64,000 nucleotides of DNA, taken from the NCBI GenBank assembly GCA_947359465.1, contig OX375882.1, forward strand, positions 48,365,509 through 48,429,508, given 5' to 3'. Of the stretch, positions 53,347 to 64,000 are shown piece by piece (positions within the stretch are counted from its first letter, which is position 1; each line of letters opens with the position of its first letter). The position numbers and the translations under genes were made by a program. The stretch comes from Metellina segmentata (lineage: Eukaryota; Arthropoda; Arachnida; Araneae; Tetragnathidae). The notes under the pieces were generated by a model. It was not told where the DNA came from, made no database searches, and saw only the letters and a program-made list of their open reading frames with translations.

Positions 53347-56300
53347 TCGACATTAACAGAATTGGTCAGACCTTGATGGATTAGATACCTTTTGTAACCA
53401 ATTGTAGGTAATCCTAGTGGTTTTGTAATATCTGACCACTGACTTATTCGGACGTTATTCGAACCCAGAATCTATTGACTGGCAGACATATGCTAAGATC
53501 GACATGATCGATCAGGTATCTACATTAACAGAATTGGTCAGACCTTGATGGATTAGATACCTTTTGTAACCAATTGTAGGTAATCCTAGTGGTTTGTAAT
53601 ACCTGACCACTGACTTATTCGGACGTTATTCGAACCCAGAATCTATTGGCTGGCAGACATACGCTAAGATCGACATGATCGATCAGGTATCTACATTAAC
53701 AGAATTGGTCAGACCTCGATGGATTAGATACCTTTTGTAACTAATTGTAGGTAATCCTAGTGGTTTTGTAATACCTGACCACTGACTTATTCGGACGTTA
53801 TTCGAACCCAGAATCTATTGACTGGCAGACATATGCTAAGATTGACATGATCGATCAGGTATCTACATTAACAGAATTGGTCAGACCTTGATGGATTAGA
53901 TACCTTTTGTAACCAATTGTAGGTAATCCTAGTGGTTTGTAATACCTGACCACTGACTTATTCGGACGTTATTCGAACCCAGAATCTATTGGCTGGCAGA
54001 CATACGCTAAGATCGACATGATCGATCAGGTATCTACATTAACAGAATTGGTCAGACCTCGATGGATTAGATACCTTTTGTAACTAATTGTAGGTAATCC
54101 TAGTGGTTTTGTAATACCTGACCACTGACTTATTCGGACGTTATTCGAACCCAGAATCTATTGACTGGCAGACATATGCTAAGATCGACATGATCGATCA
54201 GGTATCTACATTAACAGAATTGGTCAGACCTTGATGGATTAGATACCTTTTGTAACCAATTGTAGGTAATCCTAGTGGTTTGTAATACCTGACCACTGAC
54301 TTATTCGGACGTTATTCGAACCCAGAATCTATTGGCTGGCAGACATACGCTAAGATCGACATGATCGATCAGGTATCTACATTAACAGAATTGGTCAGAC
54401 CTCGATGGATTAGATACCTTTTGTAACTAATTGTAGGTAATCCTAGTGGTTTTGTAATACCTGACCACTGACTTATTCGGACGTTATTCGAACCCAGAAT
54501 CTATTGACTGGCAGACATACGCTAAGATCGACATGATCGATCAGGTATCTACATTAACAGAATTGGTCAGACCTTGATGGATTAGATACCTTTTGTAACC
54601 AATTGTAGGTAATCCTAGTGGTTTTGTAATACCTGACCACTGACTTATTCGGACGTTATTCGAACCCAGAATCTATTAGCTGGCAGACATACGCTAAGAT
54701 CGACATGATCGATCAGGTATCTACATTAACAGAATTGGTCAGACCTCGATGGATTAGATACCTTTTGTAACCAATTGTAGGTAATCCTAGTGGTTTTGTA
54801 ATACCTGACCACTGACTTATTCGGACGTTATTCGAACCCAGAATCTATTGACTGGCAGACATATGCTAAGATCGACATGATCGATCAGGTATCTACATTA
54901 ACAGAATTGGTCAGACCTTGATGGATTAGATACCTTTTGTAACCAATTGTAGGTAATCCTAGTGGTTTTGTAATACCTGACCACTGACTTATTCGGACGT
55001 TATTCGAACCCAGAATCTATTGACTGGCAGACATACGCTAAGATCGACATGATCGATCAGGTATCTACATTAACAGAATTGGTCAGACCTTGATGGATTA
55101 GATACCTTTTGTAACCAATTGTAGGTAATCCTAGTGGTTTTGTAATACCTGACCACTGACTTATTCGGACGTTATTCAAACCCAGAATCTATTGGATGGC
55201 AGACATACGCTAAGATCGACATGATCGATCAGGTATCTACATTGACAGAATTGGTCAGACCTTGATGGATTAGATACCTTTTGTAACCAATTGTAGGTAA
55301 TCCTAGTGGTTTTGTAATACCTGACCACTGACTTATTCGGACGTTATTCGAACCCAGAATCTATTGGCTGGCAGACATACGCTAAGATCTACATGATCGA
55401 TCAGGTATCTACATTAACAGAATTGGTCAGACCTTGATGGATTAGATACCTTTTGTAACCAATTGTAGGTAATCCTAGTGGTTTTGTAATACCTGACCAC
55501 TGACTTATTCGGACGTTATTCGAACCCAGAATCTATTGGCTGACAGACATACGCTAAGATCGACATGATCGATCAGGTATCTACATTAACAGAATTGGTC
55601 AGACCTTAATGGATTAGATACCTTTTGTAACCAATTGTAGGTAATCCTAGTGGTTTTGTAATACCTTACCACTGACTTATTCGGACGTTATTCGAACCCA
55701 GAATCTATTGGCTGGCAGACATACGCTAAGATCGACATGATCGATCAGGTATCTACATTGACAGAATTGGTCAGACCTTGATGGATTAGATACCTTTTGT
55801 AACCAATTGTAGGTAATCCTAGTGATTTTGTAATACCTGACCACTGACTTATTCGGACGTTATTCGAACCCAGAATCTATTGGCTGACAGACATACGCTA
55901 AGATCGACATGATCGATCAGGTATCTACATTAACAGAATTGGTCAGACCTTGATGGATTAGATACCTTTTGTAACCAATTGTAGGTAATCCTAGTGGTTT
56001 TGTAATACCTGACCACTGACTTATTCGGACGTTATTCGAACCCAGAATCTATTGACTGGCAGACATATGCTAAGATCGACATGATCGATCAGGTATCTAC
56101 ATTAACAGAATTGGTCAGACCTTGATGGATTAGATACCTTTTGTAACCAATTGTAGGTAATCCTAGTGATTTTGTAATACCTGACCACTGACTTATTCGG
56201 ACGTTATTCGAACCCAGAATCTATTGGCTGGCAGACATACGCTAAGATCGACATGATCGATCATGTATCTACATTAACAGAATTGGTCAGACCTCGATGG

Positions 56301-59300
56301 ATTAGATACCTTTTGTAACTAATTGTAGGTAATCCTAGTGGTTTTGTAATACCTGACCACTGACTTATTCGGACGTTATTCGAACCCAGAATCTATTGAC
56401 TGGCAGACATATGCTAAGATCGACATGATCGATCAGGTATCTACATTAACAGAATTGGTCAGACCTTGATGGATTAGATACCTTTTGTAACCAATTGTAG
56501 GTAATCCTAGTGGTTTTGTAATACCTGACCACTGACTTATTCGGACGTTATTCGAACCCAGAATCTATTGGCTGGCAGACATACGCTAAGATCGACATGA
56601 TCGATCAGGTATCTACATTAACAGAATTGGTCAGACCTCGATGGATTAGATACCTTTTGTAACCAATTGTAGGTAATCCTAGTGGTTTTGTAATACCTGA
56701 CCACTGACTTATTCGGACGTTATTCGAACCCAGAATCTATTGACTGGCAGACATATGCTAAGATCGACATGATCGATCAGGTATCTACATTAACAGAATT
56801 GGTCAGACCTTGATGGATTAGATACCTTTTGTAACCAATTGTAGGTAATCCTAGTGGTTTTGTAATACCTGACCACTGACTTATTCGGACGTTATTCGAA
56901 CCCAGAATCTATTGACTGGCAGACATACGCTAAGATCGACATGATCGATCAGGTATCTACATTAACAGAATTGGTCAGACCTTGATGGATTAGATACCTT
57001 TTGTAACCAATTGTAGGTAATCCTAGTGGTTTTGTAATACCTGACCACTGACTTATTCGGACGTTATTCGAACCCAGAATCTATTGGCTGGCAGACATAC
57101 GCTAAGATCGACATGATCGATCAGGTATCTACATTGACAGAATTGGTCAGACCTTGATGGATTAGATACCTTTTGTAACCAATTGTAGGTAATCCTAGTG
57201 GTTTTGTAATACCTGACCACTGACTTATTCGGACGTTATTCGAACCCAGAATCTATTGACTGGCAGACATATGCTAAGATCGACATGATCGATCAGGTAT
57301 CTACATTAACAGAATTGGTCAGACCTTGATGGATTAGATACCTTTTGTAACCAATTGTAGGTAATCCTAGTGGTTTTGTAATACCTGACCACTGACTTAT
57401 TCGGACGTTATTCGAACCCAGAATCTATTGGCTGGCAGACATACGCTAAGATCGACATGATCGATCAGGTATCTACATTAACAGAATTGGTCAGACCTCG
57501 ATGGATTAGATACCTTTTGTAACCAATTGTAGGTAATCCTAGTGGTTTTGTAATACCTGACCACTGACTTATTCGGACGTTATTCGAACCCAGAATCTAT
57601 TGACTGGCAGACATATGCTAAGATCGACATGATCGATCAGGTATCTACATTTACAGAATTGGTCAGACCTTGATGGATTAGATACCTTTTGTAACCAATT
57701 GTAGGTAATCCTAGTGGTTTTGTAATACCTGACCACTGACTTATTCGGACGTTATTCGAACCCAGAATCTATTGACTGGCAGACATACGCTAAGATCGAC
57801 ATGATCGATCAGGTATCTACATTAACAAAATTGGTCAGACCTTGATGGATTAGATACCTTTTGTAACCAATTGTAGGTAATCCTAGTGGTTTTGTAATAC
57901 CTGACCACTGACTTATTCGGACGTTATTCGAACCCAGAATCTATTGGCTGGCAGACATACGCTAAGATCGACATGATCGATCAGGTATCTACATTGACAG
58001 AATTGGTCAGACCTTGATGGATTAGATACCTTTTGTAACCAATTGTAGGTAATCCTAGTGGTTTTGTAATACCTGACCACTGACTTATTCGGACGTTATT
58101 CGAACCCAGAATCTATTGGCTGGCAGACATACGCTAAGATCTACATGATCGATCAGGTATCTACATTAACAGAATTGGTCAGACCTTGATGGATTAGATA
58201 CCTTTTGTAACCAATTGTAGGTAATCCTAGTGGTTTTGTAATACCTGACCACTGACTTATTCGGACGTTATTCGAACCCAGAATCTATTGGCTGACAGAC
58301 ATACGCTAAGATCGACATGATCGATCAGGTATCTACATTAACAGAATTGGTCAGACCTTGATGGATTAGATACCTTTTGTAACCAATTGTAGGTAATCCT
58401 AGTGGTTTTGTAATACCTTACCACTGACTTATTCGGACGTTATTCGAACCCAGAATCTATTGGCTGGCAGACATACGCTAAGATCGACATGATCGATCAG
58501 GTATCTACATTGACAGAATTGGTCAGACCTTGATGGATTAGATACCTTTTGTAACCAATTGTAGGTAATCCTAGTGATTTTGTAATACCTGACCACTGAC
58601 TTATTCGGACGTTATTCGAACCCAGAATCTATTGGCTGACAGACATACGCTAAGATCGACATGATCGATCAGGTATCTACATTAACAGAATTGGTCAGAC
58701 CTTGATGGATTAGATACCTTTTGTAACCAATTGTAGGTAATCCTAGTGGTTTTGTAATACCTTACCACTGACTTATTCGGACGTTATTCGAACCCAGAAT
58801 CTATTGGCTGGCAGACATACGCTAAGATCGACATGATCGATCAGGTATCTACATTGACAGAATTGGTCAGACCTTGATGGATTAGATACCTTTTGTAACC
58901 AATTGTAGGTAATCCTAGTGATTTTGTAATACCTGACCACTGACTTATTCGGACGTTATTCGAACCCAGAATCTATTGGCTGACAGACATACGCTAAGAT
59001 CGACATGATCGATCAGGTATCTACATTAACAGAATTGGTCAGACCTTGATGGATTAGATACCTTTTGTAACCAATTGTAGGTAATCCTAGTGGTTTTGTA
59101 ATACCTTACCACTGACTTATTCGGACGTTATTCGAACCCAGAATCTATTGGCTGGCAGACATACGCTAAGATCGACATGATCGATCAGGTATCTACATTG
59201 ACAGAATTGGTCAGACCTTGATGGATTAGATACCTTTTGTAACCAATTGTAGGTAATCCTAGTGATTTTGTAATACCTGACCACTGACTTATTCGGACGT

Positions 59301-62300
59301 TATTCGAACCCAGAATCTATTGGCTGACAGACATACGCTAAGATCGACATGATCGATCAGGTATCTACATTTACAGAATTGGTCAGACCTTGATGGATTA
59401 GATACCTTTTGTAACCAATTGTAGGTAATCCTAGTGGTTTTGTAATACCTTACCACTGACTTATTCGGACGTTATTCGAACCCAGAATCTATTGGCTGGC
59501 AGACATACGCTAAGATCGACATGATCGATCAGGTATCTACATTGACAGAATTGGTCAGACCTTGATGGATTAGATACCTTTTGTAACCAATTGTAGGTAA
59601 TCCTAGTGATTTTGTAATACCTGACCACTGACTTATTCGGACGTTATTCGAACCCAGAATCTATTGGCTGGCAGACATACGCTAAGATCGACATGATCGA
59701 TCAGGTATCTACATTGACAGAATTGGTCAGACCTTGATGGATTAGATACCTTTTGTAACCAATTGTAGGTAATCCTAGTGATTTTGTAATACCTGACCAC
59801 TGACTTATTCGGACGTTATTCGAACCCAGAATCTATTGGCTGGCAGACATACGCTAAGATCGACATGATCGATCAGGTATCTACATTGACAGAATTGGTC
59901 AGACCTTGATGGATTAGATACCTTTTGTAACCAATTGTAGGTAATCCTAGTGATTTTGTAATACCTGACCACTGACTTATTCGGACGTTATTCGAACCCA
60001 GAATCTATTGGCTGACAGACATACGCTAAGATCGACATGATCGATCAGGTATCTACATTAACAGAATTGGTCAGACCTTGATGGATTAGATACCTTTTGT
60101 AACCAATTGTAGGTAGTCCTAGTGGTTTTGTAATACCTTACCACTGACTTATTCGGACGTTATTCGAACCCAGAATCTATTGGCTGACAGACATACGCTA
60201 AGATCGACATGATCGATCAGGTATCTACATTGACAGAATTGGTCAGACCTTGATGGATTAGATACCTTTTGTAACCAATTGTAGGTAATCCTAGTGATTT
60301 TGTAATACCTGACCACTGACTTATTCGGACGTTATTCGAACCCAGAATCTATTGGCTGACAGACATACGCTAAGATCGACATGATCGATCAGGTATCTAC
60401 ATTTACAGAATTGGTCAGACCTTGATGGATTAGATACCTTTTGTAACCAATTGTAGGTAATCCTAGTGGTTTTGTAATACCTTACCACTGACTTATTCGG
60501 ACGTTATTCGAACCCAGAATCTATTGGCTGGCAGACATACGCTAAGATCGACATGATCGATCAGGTATCTACATTGACAGAATTGGTCAGACCTTGATGG
60601 ATTAGATACCTTTTGTAACCAATTGTAGGTAATCCTAGTGATTTTGTAATACCTGACCACTGACTTATTCGGACGTTATTCGAACCCAGAATCTATTGGC
60701 TGGCAGACATACGCTAAGATCGACATGATCGATCAGGTATCTACATTGACAGAATTGGTCAGACCTTGATGGATTAGATACCTTTTGTAACCAATTGTAG
60801 GTAATCCTAGTGATTTTGTAATACCTGACCACTGACTTATTCGGACGTTATTCGAACCCAGAATCTATTGGCTTACAGACATACGCTAAGATCGACATGA
60901 TCGATCAGGTATCTACATTAACAGAATTGGTCAGACCTTGATGGATTAGATACCTTTTGTAACCAATTGTAGGTAATCCTAGTGGTTTTGTAATACCTGA
61001 CCACTGACTTATTCGGACGTTATTCGAACCCAGAATCTATTGGCTGGCAGACATACGCTAAGATCGACATGATCGATCAGGTATCTACATTGACAGAATT
61101 GGTCAGACCTTGATGGATTAGATACCTTTTGTAACCAATTGTAGGTAATCCTAGTGGTTTTGTAATACCTGACCACTGACTTATTCGGACGTTATTCGAA
61201 CCCAGAATCTATTGGCTGGCAGACATACGCTAAGATCGACATGATCGATCAGGTATCTACATTAACAGAATTGGTCAGACCTTGATGGATTAGATACCTT
61301 TTGTAACCAATTGTAGGTAATCCTAGTGGTTTTGTAATACCTGACCACTGACTTATTCGGACGTTATTCGAACCCAGAATCTATTGGCTGACAGACATAC
61401 GCTAAGATCGACATGATCGATCAGGTATCTACATTAACAGAATTGGTCAGACCTTGATGGATTAGATACCTTTTGTAACCAATTGTAGGTAATCCTAGTG
61501 GTTTTGTAATACCTTACCACTGACTTATTCGGACGTTATTCGAACCCAGAATCTATTGGCTGGCAGACATACGCTAAGATCGACATGATCGATCAGGTAT
61601 CTACATTGACAGAATTGGTCAGACCTTGATGGATTAGATACCTTTTGTAACCAATTGTAGGTAATCCTAGTGATTTTGTAATACCTGACCACTGACTTAT
61701 TCGGACGTTATTCGAACCCAGAATCTATTGGCTGACAGACATACGCTAAGATCGACATGATCGATCAGGTATCTACATTAACAGAATTGGTCAGACCTTG
61801 ATGGATTAGATACCTTTTGTAACCAATTGTAGGTAATCCTAGTGGTTTTGTAATACCTTACCACTGACTTATTCGGACGTTATTCGAACCCAGAATCTAT
61901 TGGCTGGCAGACATACGCTAAGATCGACATGATCGATCAGGTATCTACATTGACAGAATTGGTCAGACCTTGATGGATTAGATACCTTTTGTAACCAATT
62001 GTAGGTAATCCTAGTGATTTTGTAATACCTGACCACTGACTTATTCGGACGTTATTCGAACCCAGAATCTATTGGCTGACAGACATACGCTAAGATCGAC
62101 ATGATCGATCAGGTATCTACATTAACAGAATTGGTCAGACCTTGATGGATTAGATACCTTTTGTAACCAATTGTAGGTAATCCTAGTGGTTTTGTAATAC
62201 CTTACCACTGACTTATTCGGACGTTATTCGAACCCAGAATCTATTGGCTGGCAGACATACGCTAAGATCGACATGATCGATCAGGTATCTACATTGACAG

Positions 62301-63698
62301 AATTGGTCAGACCTTGATGGATTAGATACCTTTTGTAACCAATTGTAGGTAATCCTAGTGATTTTGTAATACCTGACCACTGACTTATTCGGACGTTATT
62401 CGAACCCAGAATCTATTGGCTGACAGACATACGCTAAGATCGACATGATCGATCAGGTATCTACATTTACAGAATTGGTCAGACCTTGATGGATTAGATA
62501 CCTTTTGTAACCAATTGTAGGTAATCCTAGTGGTTTTGTAATACCTTACCACTGACTTATTCGGACGTTATTCGAACCCAGAATCTATTGGCTGGCAGAC
62601 ATACGCTAAGATCGACATGATCGATCAGGTATCTACATTGACAGAATTGGTCAGACCTTGATGGATTAGATACCTTTTGTAACCAATTGTAGGTAATCCT
62701 AGTGATTTTGTAATACCTGACCACTGACTTATTCGGACGTTATTCGAACCCAGAATCTATTGGCTGACAGACATACGCTAAGATCGACATGATCGATCAG
62801 GTATCTACATTAACAGAATTGGTCAGACCTTGATGGATTAGATACCTTTTGTAACCAATTGTAGGTAATCCTAGTGGTTTTGTAATACCTTACCACTGAC
62901 TTATTCGGACGTTATTCGAACCCAGAATCTATTGGCTGGCAGACATACGCTAAGATCGACATGATCGATCAGGTATCTACATTGACAGAATTGGTCAGAC
63001 CTTGATGGATTAGATACCTTTTGTAACCAATTGTAGGTAATCCTAGTGATTTTGTAATACCTGACCACTGACTTATTCGGACGTTATTCGAACCCAGAAT
63101 CTATTGGCTGGCAGACATACGCTAAGATTGACATGATCGATCAGGTATCTACATTGACAGAATTGGTCAGACCTTGATGGATTAGATACCTTTTGTAACC
63201 AATTGTAGGTAATCCTAGTGATTTTGTAATACCTGACCACTGACTTATTCGGACGTTATTCGAACCCAGAATCTATTGGCTGACAGACATACGCTAAGAT
63301 CGACATGATCGATCAGGTATCTACATTAACAGAATTGGTCAGACCTTGATGGATTAGATACCTTTTGTAACCAATTGTAGGTAATCCTAGTGGTTTTGTA
63401 ATACCTTACCACTGACTTATTCGGACGTTATTCGAACCCAGAATCTATTGGCTGGCAGACATACGCTAAGATCGACATGATCGATCAGGTATCTACATTG
63501 ACAGAATTGGTCAGACCTTGATGGATTAGATACCTTTTGTAACCAATTGTAGGTAATCCTAGTGGTTTTGTAATACCTTACCACTGACTTATTCGGACGT
63601 TATTCGAACCCAGAATCTATTGGCTGACAGACATACGCTAAGATCGACATGATCGATCAGGTATCTACATTAACAGAATTGGTCAGACCTTGATGGAT
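53347..63698. repeat. 172-bp satellite array, about 60 monomers, with dimeric higher-order structure
   Basis: Monomers of 171-172 bp run head to tail. Each holds AGGTATCTACATTAACAG, GACCTTGATGGATTAGATAC, CAATTGTAGGTAATCCTAGT, GACCACTGACTTATTCGGAC, GTTATTCGAACCCAGAATCT, GCAGACATACGCTAAG and GACATGATCGATCAGG. The 171-bp form lacks one T in GTGGTTTTG. Variant positions alternate in neighbouring monomers. Left part (53.5-54.5 kb): TTGATGG/AACCAATT/GGCTGG/ACGC alternates with CTCGATGG/AACTAATT/GACTGG/ATGC. Right part (58.3-63.7 kb): GTGGTTTT/CCTTACC/GGCTGG alternates with ATTGAC/GTGATTTT/CCTGACC/GGCTGA. The edges are the most diverged. No coding frame. ClaI-type ATCGAT occurs once per unit. Confidence 0.97.
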
Positions 63699-63820
63699 TA
63701 TAGTTGTAGCCAATTGCAGATAATTTTTGTGGTTTTGTAATACCAGACCACTGACCTATTCGGACGTGATTTGAACCCATAATCTTTACTCGCAGACGTA
63801 CTCTATGATCGTTATACTAG
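63699..63820. repeat. Diverged terminal satellite monomer
   Basis: TAGTTGTAGCCAATTGCAGA, TGTGGTTTTGTAATACCAGA, CCACTGACCTATTCGGACG and GATTTGAACCCATAATCTTT keep the monomer order with many changes and a deletion of about 13 bp (the ATACCTTTTGT segment). This marks the right end of the array. Confidence 0.85.
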
Positions 63821-64000
63821 GTCGGAGGCAATAAAGTAACTTATGAGTTAAGTAAGAAACTATTTTAAATATCGCAACTGTGTTAAAACAAGAGTAACTT
63901 TAGTTATTTCTCGGGTAAACGCACAGTGTTAAAAGGGCAATCCTTTAATTTTTATAGATGTGTATTTTTAAAGTAGTTAACTTTAAAAAACTTTCTAGAC
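63821..64000. other. Sequence beyond the satellite
   Basis: AT-rich, no features recognised before the window ends. Confidence 0.5.

Noticed and set aside
53600..53660. CENP-B box in the satellite
   Set aside because: The best stretch (TTCGAATAACGTCCG on the minus strand) matches only about 6 of 9 essential positions; the CGGG part is absent.
53347..63698. CRISPR-like array
   Set aside because: The unit is a continuous 172-bp satellite without constant repeats and variable spacers; the context is eukaryotic.

Overview
This window is eukaryotic genomic DNA, AT-rich and almost free of protein-coding genes. It looks like intronic or intergenic sequence from an arthropod, most likely a chelicerate such as a spider. 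The clue is the repeat population: tRNA-headed SINEs, a Tc1-like transposase of a type I remember as common in spider genomes, and piggyBac, pogo, Harbinger and hAT remnants. The species cannot be fixed from sequence alone. No rRNA gene, genuine tRNA gene, CRISPR array or prokaryotic gene structure is visible.

Layout. 1-12 kb: an old four-unit tandem repeat, a decayed piggyBac transposase (about 2.9-4.0 kb), a Tc1 relic whose terminal repeat is split by a 450-bp SINE with a 14-bp target-site duplication (6.9-8.0 kb), a full SINE and a hAT-like MITE (8.8-9.5 kb), and three SINE bodies head to tail (11.1-11.6 kb). 12-15 kb: a 1425-bp Tc1-family element with TA duplications, inserted 20 bp into the second unit of a 318-bp tandem repeat. 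16-21 kb: more SINEs and a six-copy 152-bp tandem array growing out of a SINE tail. 23-30 kb: an 84-bp TTAA MITE, a 751-bp piggyBac deletion derivative, a degenerate 300-bp repeat and a 432-bp pyrimidine tract. 32-39 kb: a pogo-type MITE, a Harbinger-like element coding for a MADF-like domain, a 508-bp piggyBac MITE, a 75-bp (3 x 25) minisatellite and a 14-bp minisatellite. 40-44 kb: a candidate 24-nt microexon, a transposon nested in a transposon, and a 156-bp internal coding exon candidate, the only plausible host coding sequence. 44-53 kb: unique GC-richer islands, three SINE copies with clear target-site duplications, and small tandem duplications. 53.35-63.7 kb: about 60 copies of a 172-bp satellite monomer with dimeric higher-order structure and a 16-monomer internal duplication.

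Main discovery. The 172-bp satellite, the 14-bp minisatellite at 38.3 kb and a single site at 17.7 kb all contain or abut the same short dispersed element, whose hallmark is the palindrome GAGATATCTC preceded by CCAGATCTTGATG. The left edge of the satellite keeps short degenerate units of it. The tandem arrays therefore appear to have grown from dispersed copies of one small repeat. A second theme is nested insertions whose order can be read directly from target-site duplications.

The two exon candidates (40,947-40,970 and 43,638-43,793) are on the plus strand with compatible phase 1-1 boundaries. This would make much of the window introns of one very large gene. A teneurin is a tentative suggestion from memory.
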